Notes: generated from the sequence alone by a model not told the origin. 64,000 nucleotides of DNA from an uncultured Pseudomonadales bacterium (GCA_951813295.1 CATOTI010000002.1:1116001-1180000), one strand, 5' to 3'; shown: positions 17,633-25,572, numbered from the stretch's first letter. Made by a program: numbers and translations.

Positions 17633-19123
17633 ATGGAGCGGACGTTTCTCGAACTCCATTCGAAATATTCAATTGCCGAGGTCAGTCCCTGGATCTTCGG
17701 CGGGTTTCTCGAACACCTCGGCCGCTCGATCTACGAAGGGGTTTTCGACCCCCAATCAGTCCACGCTGACAACGACGGCATGCGCACCGACGTCATCGCA
17801 GCACTGGCCGAACTCGAGATGACGATCGTCCGCTACCCCGGCGGCAACTTCACCTCGGGTTACCACTGGCTCGACGGCATCGGCCCGCGCGACCAACGAC
17901 CGACGGTGCGCGAACTGGCCTGGCAGTCCCTCGAACCGAACACCTTCGGCACGGATGAGTTCATCTCGCTCTGCCGGAAGCTCAATTGGCAGCCGATGCT
18001 CGCCGTCAATCTCGGTACCGGCACGCCCGAAGAAGCGCGTAACTGGCTCGAGTACTGCAACTCACCAGTCGGCTCACGATTCGCCGACCTCCGCCGCGAC
18101 AACGGGTCGACCGATCCACATCACGTGCCCGTCTGGTGTCTCGGCAACGAGATGGACGGCCCGTGGCAACTGGGCCACGTCCCCGCCGAGCAGTACGCCA
18201 TTCGCGCGCAGCAAGCCGCCAAAATGATGCGCGACACCGACCGCTCGATCGCGACCGTCGCTTGCGGTTCGTCGAGCCCCGCCATGCCCACTTACCTCGA
18301 GTGGGATCGAACCGTACTCGAACACATCGGCTCGCTCGCCGACTACGTATCGCTCCATCGCTACGTTGGCAACGAGTCCGACGACACGGCGGATTTTCTC
18401 GCGCTCTCGGCGAGCATCGACGCGCAGATCGAATCGGTCGACGCATGCGCCCGTTACGTGCAGGCGAAGCAAAGATCGAGAAAACGCGCGTATCTCTGTT
18501 TCGATGAGTGGAACGTCTGGTATCGAGCGCGCGGCGGGCCCCACGCCGACGGCCAGGGCAAATTCGCGCCGGCGCTTCTGGAAGAGATCTACAACCTCGA
18601 AGACGCCCTCGTCGTGGGGCTTTTCCTCAACTCGTTCATCCGCCACGCTGACGTCGTCAAGATCGCCAACCTCGCCCAGCTCGTGAACGTCATCGGGCCG
18701 ATCCTGACGCGCGGCGACGAACTCCTGAAGCAATCGATCTTCTATGCCTTCCGCATGATCTCCACGCGCAAACACGGCGTGGCGCTCCGGCCACACGTCG
18801 ACGGCCCGAGTTACACCTCGACGTCCCACGGCGACGTCACGTTCCTCGATGCTTCGGCCATTCTCGATGGCAACCAACTGCACGTCTTCGCGATCAACCG
18901 CAACCTCGAAACGCACATGCCGCTCAAGGTCCGACTCGCGGACGGCGCCCTGACGCGGGCGTTAAGTTCCGAAATCCTGACCGGCACACCGAAGGCAGCC
19001 AACTCGTTCGACGACCCCAACGCTGTGCGCGCCGTGCCCTTCGACGGCTGGTCGGTCGACGGCACGGCGTCGGCAGACCTGCCGCCCGTGAGCCTGACGG
19101 CCACCACGTTCGAGCTCGGCTGA
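17633..19123 (+). CDS. GH51 alpha-L-arabinofuranosidase
   Basis: This is a 496-residue GH51 enzyme, close to family length, with a (beta/alpha)8 barrel and a C-terminal beta-sandwich. The acid/base Glu173 is in WCLGNEMDGPWQLGH and the nucleophile Glu292 in CFDEWNVWY. FGGFLEHLGRSIYEGV and RYPGGNFTSGYHWLDG are substrate-binding motifs. There is no signal peptide, so it would act in the cytoplasm on imported arabino-oligosaccharides. The track's start at 17144 lies inside ribB antisense and is wrong. ATG 17633 is preceded by AGGAAGG. No sugar transporter or regulator is adjacent. The short GFA gene follows three bases downstream. Confidence 0.92.
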   Translation: MERTFLELHSKYSIAEVSPWIFGGFLEHLGRSIYEGVFDPQSVHADNDGMRTDVIAALAELEMTIVRYPGGNFTSGYHWLDGIGPRDQRPTVRELAWQSLEPNTFGTDEFISLCRKLNWQPMLAVNLGTGTPEEARNWLEYCNSPVGSRFADLRRDNGSTDPHHVPVWCLGNEMDGPWQLGHVPAEQYAIRAQQAAKMMRDTDRSIATVACGSSSPAMPTYLEWDRTVLEHIGSLADYVSLHRYVGNESDDTADFLALSASIDAQIESVDACARYVQAKQRSRKRAYLCFDEWNVWYRARGGPHADGQGKFAPALLEEIYNLEDALVVGLFLNSFIRHADVVKIANLAQLVNVIGPILTRGDELLKQSIFYAFRMISTRKHGVALRPHVDGPSYTSTSHGDVTFLDASAILDGNQLHVFAINRNLETHMPLKVRLADGALTRALSSEILTGTPKAANSFDDPNAVRAVPFDGWSVDGTASADLPPVSLTATTFELG

Positions 19124-19126
19124 AGC

Positions 19127-19522
19127 ATGCCCAGCGAACTGCGCGGATCCTGCTACTGCGGCGCCACGCGATACCGCGTCGGCGATGCGTTCGAATACGC
19201 GATGAATTGCCATTGCTCGAAATGTCGGCGACGCACCGGCAGCGCGTTCAAACCGATCGGCGGAATCGCCGTCGACGCGGTAAGACTAGAGGCTGGTCAC
19301 GAGGGCGAGCGCTACGGCGACGACGACAACTACGACGTCATGTGCAAACGCTGCGGATCGTTGCTCTACGCGGTCGTCCGGGACGGCCAATACGCCCACG
19401 TCGCCCTCGGCACCTTGAGCGATTCACCCTCGATGCGGCCGACACATCACATCTTCGTCGGATCGAAAGCGCCCTGGTTCGAGATCATCGATGATCTCCC
19501 CCAATTCGAAAAGTTCGGCTAA
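19127..19522 (+). CDS. GFA/CENP-V family zinc-binding protein
   Basis: This 131-residue protein is built from the zinc-binding GFA fold. Ligand cysteines are in GSCYCGATRY, MNCHCSKCRRRTGS and CKRCGSLLY. The family is named after glutathione-dependent formaldehyde-activating enzyme, but most bacterial members have no proven reaction. It follows the GH51 gene after three bases and is likely co-transcribed. A second member of the family lies at 57693..58073. Confidence 0.88.
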   Translation: MPSELRGSCYCGATRYRVGDAFEYAMNCHCSKCRRRTGSAFKPIGGIAVDAVRLEAGHEGERYGDDDNYDVMCKRCGSLLYAVVRDGQYAHVALGTLSDSPSMRPTHHIFVGSKAPWFEIIDDLPQFEKFG

Positions 19523-19528
19523 CGCCGC

Positions 19529-20719
19529 CTACAACGCACCCGATTCCGACAACGCGGCGACGCCGTCCTCGTCGATCCCGAGGAGATCCTGAAGCACGGC
19601 GGCATTGTCCTGGCCTAAACCACGCGGCATCGCTACCGGCGGCGGCTCGACGTCCTGAAAACGAAGCGGCGTCGACGGCAGCATGACCTCGCCATACGTG
19701 GGGTGCGCGACCTTCTGCAACGCACCGCGCTCGATCAGATGCGGATCGTGGATCACGTCATCGAGCGACTGCACCGGCGCGCAGATCACGTCGTGTTCCT
19801 GACAGATCCGAAACACCTCGTCCTTCGGCAACGTCGACGTCCAAGACTCCACCGCCTCGTCCGTCGCCTCCATGTTCGTCGACCGATTCTTCATGTCGAT
19901 AAAGCGCGGATCCTCCGCGAGCTCCGGACGCCCCATCGCTTTCGTTAAATACGCCCAGTGATGTTCACGAATGCAAATGATCGCGACATGCCCATCACTC
20001 GTCGCATAGACGTTGTACGGCGCCACCGCCCGCGCCTGATGATGATTCCCCGTACGCGGCGGATTACCGCCGACGAGATAGTAGGCCCCCAACGCCGACG
20101 TCAGCGTCGGAAAAACGGCATCCTGCATCGCGACATCCAGCACCGCCCCTTCGCCCGTTCGCTCTCGTCGAAGCAGCGCGCTCGTGATCGCGCCATAGAG
20201 ATGCACGCCACCCAGAATGTCGCAAAGCGCCGGACCCGACTTCAGCGGCGGCTCACCATCATTCCCGGTAATCGCCACAACCGCCGTCATCGCCTGCACC
20301 GTCACATCCATCGCGAGATAGTCTCGATGCGGCCCACCCTGACCGAACCCGGTTCCCGCCGCGTAAATCAGCCGCGGATTGATCTCGGATAAGACGTCAC
20401 TCCCCACCCCCAACCGATCCATCGTCCCCGGCGCGAAGTTCTCGAGCAATACATCCACCTCACCCGCGAGGCGCTTCAACAGCGCCACCCCCTCCGGGTT
20501 CTTGAGGTTGATCGTCATCGTCTCTTTGTTGCCGTTCAGCATCATGAACGGATAGCTCGCGATCGGCTTGCCCGGCCGTCCGCGCATCCCCTCACCCGCG
20601 GGTGACTCCACCTTGATCACCCGCGCCCCCGACATCGCCAGCAGATAGCCGCAATACGGCCCGTTGTAGATCTGCCCGAGATCGAGCACCGTGATCCCGG
20701 CAAGGGGCAACTCCGCCAC
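19529..20719 (-). CDS. CaiB/BaiF-type (class III) CoA transferase
   Basis: This 396-residue class III CoA transferase contains GQIYNGPYCGYLLAMSGARV, VIKVESPAGEGMRG, VLLENFAPGTMDRLG and the segment YLAMDVTVQAMTA that carries the catalytic Asp. These enzymes move CoA between acyl groups without hydrolysis. The track start at 20845 is an artefact: its first 25 residues (GLEPTTPRFEA) are the antisense of the tRNA-Arg gene. I place the start at the GTG at 20719 (MAELPLAGITVLDLG after fMet), with GGAG seven bases upstream. It converges on the GFA gene. A second family member is at 55742. Confidence 0.9.
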   Translation of the reverse strand: MAELPLAGITVLDLGQIYNGPYCGYLLAMSGARVIKVESPAGEGMRGRPGKPIASYPFMMLNGNKETMTINLKNPEGVALLKRLAGEVDVLLENFAPGTMDRLGVGSDVLSEINPRLIYAAGTGFGQGGPHRDYLAMDVTVQAMTAVVAITGNDGEPPLKSGPALCDILGGVHLYGAITSALLRRERTGEGAVLDVAMQDAVFPTLTSALGAYYLVGGNPPRTGNHHQARAVAPYNVYATSDGHVAIICIREHHWAYLTKAMGRPELAEDPRFIDMKNRSTNMEATDEAVESWTSTLPKDEVFRICQEHDVICAPVQSLDDVIHDPHLIERGALQKVAHPTYGEVMLPSTPLRFQDVEPPPVAMPRGLGQDNAAVLQDLLGIDEDGVAALSESGAL

Positions 20720-20750
20720 ATCGCGCTCCAACCTTTGAGAGAGTCGCGAG

Positions 20751-20756
20751 TATACT
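20751..20756 (+). promoter_or_regulatory. -10 box of the tRNA-Arg promoter
   Basis: TATACT, a near-consensus sigma70 -10 hexamer, lies 12 bases before the tRNA 5' end, as expected for a tRNA promoter. No convincing -35 hexamer is seen at 16-18 bases upstream, so the call is partial. Confidence 0.4.
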
Positions 20757-20767
20757 GGCCGCCACAC

Positions 20768-20844
20768 GCGCCCGTAGTTCAACTGGATAGAGCACCAGGC
20801 TTCGAACCTGGGGGTTGTAGGTTCGAGTCCTACCGGGCGCGCCA
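20768..20844 (+). tRNA. tRNA-Arg (anticodon TCG)
   Basis: The full cloverleaf can be drawn: acceptor GCGCCCG pairing with CGGGCGC, anticodon stem CCAGG/CCTGG with loop CTTCGAA (anticodon TCG, reading CGA), and T arm with GGTTCGAGTCC. A discriminator G and an encoded CCA end the gene. It accounts for the spurious ORFs with GLEPTTPRFEA and VVQLDRAPGFEPGGCRFE in the track. It is the only intact tRNA in the window. Confidence 0.97.
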
Positions 20845-21049
20845 TTTTCCCGTTAAAGAATCGGTTGCGCCGAACGAAGTCCTACCGTGGCGAATAACCT
20901 ATATCGCGATCGCGCTGTCGGAAGGCGCGCCGTTGCTCGTAGTGGCGAAGTAATCCGGGACGATGTCGAAGTGTTACGCATCGTACAGCGGCGGCGATGA
21001 TAAGACGCGTTGGGGATCGACCGTGTACTCGGCTATATCAGTTAGATGG

Positions 21050-21068
21050 CCCATAGGTAACGCTCTGT
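21050..21068 (+). repeat. direct repeat copy 1
   Basis: CCCATAGGTAACGCTCTGT matches copy 2 at 21132..21150 at 17 of 19 positions (counted by eye). The copies are in the same orientation, 82 bases apart start to start, inside the noncoding stretch after the tRNA. Confidence 0.5.
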
Positions 21069-21131
21069 TTACTGTAGCCAGTATCCCGTCCTCATCCTAA
21101 ACACATGGTTTAGCATGGCTTCACTGACCCT

Positions 21132-21150
21132 CCCATAGTTAACGCTCAGT
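21132..21150 (+). repeat. direct repeat copy 2
   Basis: CCCATAGTTAACGCTCAGT, the partner of 21050..21068. Function unknown. It could be a duplicated target or a protein-binding site. Confidence 0.5.
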
Positions 21151-21247
21151 GACTTATGGCGTTCACACAAACTTCGACCCGATCCCATCCTCGCCCTATA
21201 CGAATCAACGACTTAGAAGGCGGGAGCGGGCCGGATTAGCCATATCT

Positions 21248-21297
21248 CGAGGCTTCGAACCTGGGGGTTCCGGGTTCAAGCCCCTGCGGACGCACCA
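21248..21297 (+). repeat. diverged tRNA-Arg 3'-half copy (tRNA fragment, possible att remnant)
   Basis: Fifty bases from the anticodon stem to CCA align without gaps to 20795..20844 of tRNA-Arg, about 39 of 50 identical by eye. They include an uninterrupted 20-base match across the anticodon loop. The 5' half (acceptor strand and D arm) is absent, so it cannot be a functional tRNA. A 3' tRNA end repeated a short way downstream is the usual footprint of site-specific integration into tRNA genes, but divergence and the lack of an integrase mean it is at best an old remnant. Confidence 0.55.
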
Positions 21298-21433
21298 TTT
21301 CGATCAGAGGTGACGCGAGCTCGAAAACGTCGATGACCGTCAGTATCGAAATCGCCCTTCACCTCCCGCCTACCACCCGACATGCCCGGTGAGTAACCTC
21401 GATCAGATCGAAAACTACCGTGTTGGGAGCCCA

Positions 21434-22717
21434 ATGTTCGAGCGAGTGATCCTGGCCGTCGTCATTTTGACGACGACACAAGGCGCGTGGTCCAACACGT
21501 CATCGGCCCGGGACGCCGTCGGTGTGGGCAACGCGATGTGGGTCTGGAACACCAAGGCTCTCTTTGAGTCCTGCAGGACCAAGAATCCGCCAGTCGCCTG
21601 CGTCGACGCGGTCAACGAGCTTCTCTCAGTCAGTCGCGAACACGGCGTGCACGAACTCTGGATGTACGTGGAAGTCCGCGGGAACAGGCTCGTCCGGCGA
21701 CAGAACTGGGAGTACTTGATCCCGGTGCTTTACGACGCGGGGATCGACGTTCATGCGCTGGCGGGTGATCCAACCTGGGCGCTCAAGTCCAACCATCGAG
21801 CACCGCAACGAGTCCTCAGCGCGGTCATTGCCTTCAACGATTCAAAAGAACAGCGGCGGCGATTCGCGGGTATCAAGTTCGATATCGAACCGCACACCAT
21901 GGATGCCGACTACGCGGTCAGGGATCTCAGACGGCGCGGGTACGAGTACACCGATGATGACGCCGCACAATGGGATCGACACGTCGGCTACCGCATCGAC
22001 GTCTTCGACGAGATGATCGAGCTCTACACCGACCTGGCGGCCCGCGCCCAGCGCGAGGGGCTTCTGATCGGGGCCGATGTGCCGTTCTGGTGGGACATGG
22101 TCGACTGGCGACGCGCATTCGACGAAAACCGGCAACCCGATGATCCGGAGAACGTCGTCACCCCGGGATTCAACGCCGAAGTTCGTCCCAAGGGGCGGAA
22201 GATTCCGATACCGGCAACCTACCTGCTCATCGAAAGTCTCGACAGCATCGGTGTGATGGCTTATCGCGATACCGTCTACGAGCAAGCGGAGCTCGTCGCG
22301 TGGTCGAGGTGGGGGCGCACGAACAGCGACAATCCCCAGGGCGCGGTGGTGGGTGGAATCGTCCCGCACGGCACACGACCCCTTCACTACGCCGAGATCC
22401 ACAACCGTAAAGTCTCGCGTGGGGATCTAGACAACACACGCCGCGCCGCGCGTATCTTCATCGGCGTCGAGACCAGGCCCGTCGGACCGGGTGTCCCGAG
22501 CCAGGCGACCTTCGGCGACGACTCCTACAACGATCTACTGTTGGCCATCTGTCGCGCCCGGGCAGAGTTTCAGTACTACGACAGCTTCGAAGGGATGGCT
22601 TTTCACTCGTACGACCACCTGAAGAAGCTCCGAGAAAAGCCAGGCCTATTGAGCGAGAGCGACGCCGCTCGACGCTGCACCGTCTGGGCACGGCATGCGG
22701 GGTCCGTCGATCGATAG
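21434..22717 (+). CDS. secreted TIM-barrel-like protein, putative glycoside hydrolase-like, unknown substrate
   Basis: The product is 427 residues from the ATG at 21434, which gives a clean signal peptide (FERVILAVVILTTTQGAWS). The GTG at 21389 would add 15 residues before it. GGGAG precedes the ATG. The mature part looks like a beta/alpha barrel: the strand-4-like segment FAGIKFDIEPHTMD, the strand IGADVPFWWDMVDW and DSIGVMAYRDT recall the catalytic DxxDxE strand and downstream strands of GH18-like barrels, but the full motif is not present. ELWMYVEVRG and GIDVHALAGDPTWAL are conserved-looking. Function is not known. It is the first gene after the noncoding tRNA-flanking stretch. Confidence 0.65.
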   Translation: MFERVILAVVILTTTQGAWSNTSSARDAVGVGNAMWVWNTKALFESCRTKNPPVACVDAVNELLSVSREHGVHELWMYVEVRGNRLVRRQNWEYLIPVLYDAGIDVHALAGDPTWALKSNHRAPQRVLSAVIAFNDSKEQRRRFAGIKFDIEPHTMDADYAVRDLRRRGYEYTDDDAAQWDRHVGYRIDVFDEMIELYTDLAARAQREGLLIGADVPFWWDMVDWRRAFDENRQPDDPENVVTPGFNAEVRPKGRKIPIPATYLLIESLDSIGVMAYRDTVYEQAELVAWSRWGRTNSDNPQGAVVGGIVPHGTRPLHYAEIHNRKVSRGDLDNTRRAARIFIGVETRPVGPGVPSQATFGDDSYNDLLLAICRARAEFQYYDSFEGMAFHSYDHLKKLREKPGLLSESDAARRCTVWARHAGSVDR

Positions 22718-22810
22718 GTACTCGAGCTGCCCCGCGATCAACCAGCCCGTTCGGCGTACCGGGCGCATCGCCATAGCTTCGCCCCGCCCAACCACCAAAA
22801 CCAACCAGCA

Positions 22811-23422
22811 ATGACCCGCCCCGCCAACACAACCGAAGTCGCGAACACCGTATTCGATGAGGTCGCTCGGCACGGGATCCTGCTGCAAACGGGCGGCGAG
22901 TTTCCGAGCGCGACGACCACGATCACCGGTGAGCCGCTTTCGGGATCGTGGTGGTCACATCCGCAAGCCAGTCTGATTCACTGGGTTCTCGAGGCACTCG
23001 ATGAGCACCGCGAACTGACCACGGTGAAGCTCATCAACGGCAAGGTCACGCTCGTTCATACCTCGCTCTGGCCCGCGCTCGTTGCGATCGGCAGCGCGCG
23101 CCAATCCTGGCAAATGGCGCGGCTTTCACCGCTCGCGACGACGATGCTCGAAACAGCCGATCACGGTTCGTTTCGTCTCGATCAATTCGAGCCGACCGCG
23201 ACCGGACGTCCCACGAACGCGATGCGGGCCCTCGAACGAAAACTGCTCGTTCACACCCGAGAGGTGCATACCGAGAAAGGCCGGCATTCCAAAGAGGTGC
23301 AGAGCTGGACCGATTGGGCGAGAACAGTCGGCGTTTTGTCGGGGCGAATCCCCAATGTTGACGAGTCCAAGGCTGCGTTCGAGCGGATCGTCCAGGCGAA
23401 CGACATCAAGCTCCCCTGGTGA
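22811..23422 (+). CDS. uncharacterised 203-aa protein
   Basis: This soluble protein has no signal peptide. Recognisable blocks are LSGSWWSHPQASLIHWVLEA, TVKLINGKVTLVHTSLWPAL and KLLVHTREVHTEKGRHSKE followed by SWTDWA. Similar blocks occur in conserved bacterial hypothetical proteins, but I cannot attach a function. Basic residues and a His/Glu-rich segment near 150-165 could bind nucleic acid or metal, which is only a guess. It lies between the secreted barrel protein and the small membrane peptide in a region of poorly conserved genes. Confidence 0.6.
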   Translation: MTRPANTTEVANTVFDEVARHGILLQTGGEFPSATTTITGEPLSGSWWSHPQASLIHWVLEALDEHRELTTVKLINGKVTLVHTSLWPALVAIGSARQSWQMARLSPLATTMLETADHGSFRLDQFEPTATGRPTNAMRALERKLLVHTREVHTEKGRHSKEVQSWTDWARTVGVLSGRIPNVDESKAAFERIVQANDIKLPW

Positions 23423-23498
23423 TCGAACACGACGGGGTTCGGTTTATTTCCAGCGGGGATCCTGGCGGCACGGTACCGGAACGCGTGCCGACTAGCCT

Positions 23499-23585
23499 CT
23501 AACCCCCCAACGCCAGAGCCGCGCCCAAGAGGGCCATGGCGATGCTGAGAGCAGCGATGATCCTGTACAACGTTTTCTTGCTCAT
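23499..23585 (-). CDS. 28-residue hydrophobic membrane peptide
   Basis: Too short for the ORF track. The minus strand has AAGAAGG four bases before an ATG at 23585, then MSKKTLYRIIAALSIAMALL and a further short hydrophobic, Gly-ending tail to TAG. A positively charged N-terminus plus one transmembrane span is the usual form of small inner-membrane proteins. It lies alone, antisense to no gene, between the 203-aa gene and the lipoprotein gene. Good ribosome site and composition support it, but conservation has not been tested. Confidence 0.5.
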   Translation of the reverse strand: MSKKTLYRIIAALSIAMALLGAALALGG

Positions 23586-23708
23586 CGGTCCTTCTTATGC
23601 AGAACCTCCGGTCAGCGCTTACGGCCCACGACATGTTCGACAACGCTGTCGCCGATGAACGATGGACGTAATAGTGTCGGCTCCATCCACCGTAAAGGAA
23701 AAAGCGGT

Positions 23709-24200
23709 ATGAGCCGCGCACTCGCCCTCGTGATCCTCGTTGCCGCCGCGGGATGTGTAACGAAGAACCCCACACCAACCGAACTTGCCTGTTACTCGAA
23801 TCTCGAGATGCCCGTTCTTCGACAGGATTCGGCGGAAGTGGTGGGCACGCGTTCAGTGGTGACCGATGCGTGCGCGCCGATCGCACGGCGGACGTTTGTG
23901 GTCCGTTCGCGACTTACGGTCGACGGAGAAGAATTGGCCAACCCGACCTTGGTCGTCTACGAGGGTGAACAGGCAACAGTCGTGATCGACGGGGCGCTCT
24001 CAGTGTCACTGATCGTCGATCATCGATCCAACCGGTCCGCGTTTGTCACGACTGACATCCGCCGCGCGGGTGCACGTCTAGAACCTTCGCTCCTCGTTAA
24101 TCTTGGCGAACCGGCAAGCGTGACGATCGACGACACGAACATCTCACTCATCGTCGACGAAGTCGGCTCGGTTGATGAGGGCGATTCGTCGGACGCCTGA
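23709..24200 (+). CDS. small predicted lipoprotein of unknown function
   Basis: The product is 163 residues from the ATG at 23709, preceded by AAAGGAAA. The track start at 23655 adds an unlikely 18-residue tail. SRALALVILVAAAGC is a lipoprotein signal with lipobox AAGC. The mature part has two similar beta-rich stretches (LVVYEGEQATVVIDGALSVS and LLVNLGEPASVTIDDTNIS), suggesting an internal duplication, and ends acidic. The N-terminal half contains Cys-containing segments (ELACYSN, VTDACAPI). It would be an outer- or inner-membrane-anchored periplasmic protein. No family is recognised. Confidence 0.65.
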   Translation: MSRALALVILVAAAGCVTKNPTPTELACYSNLEMPVLRQDSAEVVGTRSVVTDACAPIARRTFVVRSRLTVDGEELANPTLVVYEGEQATVVIDGALSVSLIVDHRSNRSAFVTTDIRRAGARLEPSLLVNLGEPASVTIDDTNISLIVDEVGSVDEGDSSDA

Positions 24201-24205
24201 GGCGC

Positions 24206-24223
24206 CGGGGACGCTAATCCCCG
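24206..24223. terminator. hairpin between convergent lipoprotein and Rieske genes
   Basis: CGGGGA and TCCCCG form a 6-bp stem with loop CGCTAA just after the lipoprotein stop. No T-tract follows. It shares the core GACGCTAATC with the hairpin after lon. Confidence 0.4.
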
Positions 24224-24343
24224 CGACGACCAATTACGATTGCCACCGCTCGCCAGCGCACGAACCCAACGGTCGCGACCTAAGTCCGAAGGCTATTCTC
24301 CGAATACGCGCGTCCCGACGTCGTTCCCGTAAGAAGCCGTCGC

Positions 24344-25516
24344 TCATTCGTAGCTCACGAAATCCATCACGTTGCGCTGATAGAAGGTCATGGTGCTTTC
24401 GAACTTTCGCGCCATCGCGCCGACCCGGTAAGCGGGTGAGTTCATGGCCCGTTGCATCTGCCGGCACGCCCACATGTCTTCGAACATGAGGTTGTCGGTC
24501 TGCATCGGGTGCTTGGGCGCGTCATCGAGGGTGACGAGATCGATCTCGCCGCTGTTGAAGCGGCTCTTGTAGCGCGGCGACGCCTCCATCTGATCGACGG
24601 CGTCGGGCATCACTCGCACACGGCTTTCGACGATGGTGCGGTCGACGCTTTGTGGGATGACGTGGAACGTGCTCCAGCTATGCGCCATGCCGACCCACCC
24701 GATCGTCGGGAAGAACATATGGAAGGTGCCGCCGTAGGTTTCGGGGTTCGTGCCCGGTACAACGCCGATGTTCTTGTCGCCGTAGACCTTGGTCGCCCAA
24801 TCCTTGTACTTCTCGACGACCGGTTCGTAGAAAAGGTAATGGCGCCCGGCGGTATCCCAATCGAAACGTTCGTGATCGAACGTCGCCGCCGACTTTTCGT
24901 GTAGATAGAAGAGGTGGTAGGCGTCCATGTAATTCTCCGCGACGAGCTTCCAGTTCGCCTCGAAGAGGTGTCGGCTGCGGCCGACTTCGACCATCTTGTC
25001 CGGGCGATGCGGACCGGCCTTGAGCTCGAGATCGGCGGAGAACGCCTTCCAATCTTCCAGCGGATTTTCGTCGGGGTGCACGAAGATCATCCCGCGGAAG
25101 ACGCCGATCGAAGCTGGCATGAGGCCGAGCTGGGTCTTGTCGACGGTCGGGAACAACGGGTCCTGGCGGGGCACGGCTTTGAGTTCACCGGCGAGGGTGT
25201 AGAACCACTTGTGATACGGGCACTGCAATCCGCGCGGCGAGCTGCCTGTTTCCTCGAGGAACTGGGTGCCGCGATGGCGACAGATGTTGTGGAAAGCCCG
25301 GAGTTCCTGATCATCGCCGCGTACGACGACGAGCGGGAACCGTCCTGCCTGAACGCACATGAAGTCGCCGGCGTCGGGCACGTCGTCCGTCATGCCGGCA
25401 AAGTTCCAGAAACGGCTGAAGAGCTGGTCGAGTTCCCGTTCGTAGTACTCGGCGTGCGTATAGCCGCGGGCCGGAATGAGCTGATGGGCTTCTTCGGTAC
25501 GCTGGTGGTACTGCAT
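24344..25516 (-). CDS. Rieske-type ring-hydroxylating oxygenase, alpha subunit (copy 1)
   Basis: This 390-residue terminal oxygenase has Rieske 2Fe-2S ligands Cys79, His81, Cys99 and His102 (NICRHRG ... QCPYHKW). The mononuclear iron ligands are in ENYMDAYHLFYLH and the distal Asp region in FEDMWACRQM. The family hydroxylates aromatic, steroid or amine substrates using electrons from a separate ferredoxin/reductase, none of which is encoded nearby. It is divergent from the TetR regulator with a palindrome in the 56-base gap, so it is probably controlled by it. Its paralogue at 26136 is on the other side of the regulator. Confidence 0.92.
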   Translation of the reverse strand: MQYHQRTEEAHQLIPARGYTHAEYYERELDQLFSRFWNFAGMTDDVPDAGDFMCVQAGRFPLVVVRGDDQELRAFHNICRHRGTQFLEETGSSPRGLQCPYHKWFYTLAGELKAVPRQDPLFPTVDKTQLGLMPASIGVFRGMIFVHPDENPLEDWKAFSADLELKAGPHRPDKMVEVGRSRHLFEANWKLVAENYMDAYHLFYLHEKSAATFDHERFDWDTAGRHYLFYEPVVEKYKDWATKVYGDKNIGVVPGTNPETYGGTFHMFFPTIGWVGMAHSWSTFHVIPQSVDRTIVESRVRVMPDAVDQMEASPRYKSRFNSGEIDLVTLDDAPKHPMQTDNLMFEDMWACRQMQRAMNSPAYRVGAMARKFESTMTFYQRNVMDFVSYE

Positions 25517-25536
25517 CGTCGTTTCCCGGCCAGTAG

Positions 25537-25554
25537 TGATACACTAGTGTCTCA
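25537..25554. promoter_or_regulatory. palindromic operator between Rieske gene and tetR
   Basis: TGATACACTAGTGTCTCA is an 18-base inverted repeat with a perfect ACACTAGTGT core and only one mismatched pair. It lies centrally in the divergent spacer, 20 bases from each start region, and overlaps a plausible TACACT -10 box. Short palindromes of this type are usual TetR-family operators, here presumably for the adjacent regulator. Confidence 0.6.
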
Positions 25555-25572
25555 TTTGGGATCGAGTTGTCA

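Larger units (their letters stand above)
20845..21433. other. 589-bp noncoding stretch downstream of tRNA-Arg
   Basis: No credible coding frame was found. The base composition is visibly more AT-rich than in the neighbouring genes. It contains an imperfect direct repeat (21050 and 21132) and a diverged copy of the tRNA-Arg 3' half (21248..21297). This mix is typical of a worn integration or deletion site beside a tRNA gene. No integrase or transposase fragment is visible. Confidence 0.6.

Noticed and set aside
20720-20845. N-terminal extension of the CoA transferase (GLEPTTPRFEA)
   Set aside because: Antisense translation of the tRNA-Arg; the real start is the GTG at 20719.
20735-20953. 72-aa ORF containing VVQLDRAPGFEPGGCRFE on the plus strand
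   Set aside because: It is the translated tRNA-Arg gene; this peptide is a known false product.
20768-24200. Calling a complete integrative element at tRNA-Arg
   Set aside because: No integrase, relaxase or excision gene is visible, and the second tRNA end is strongly diverged.
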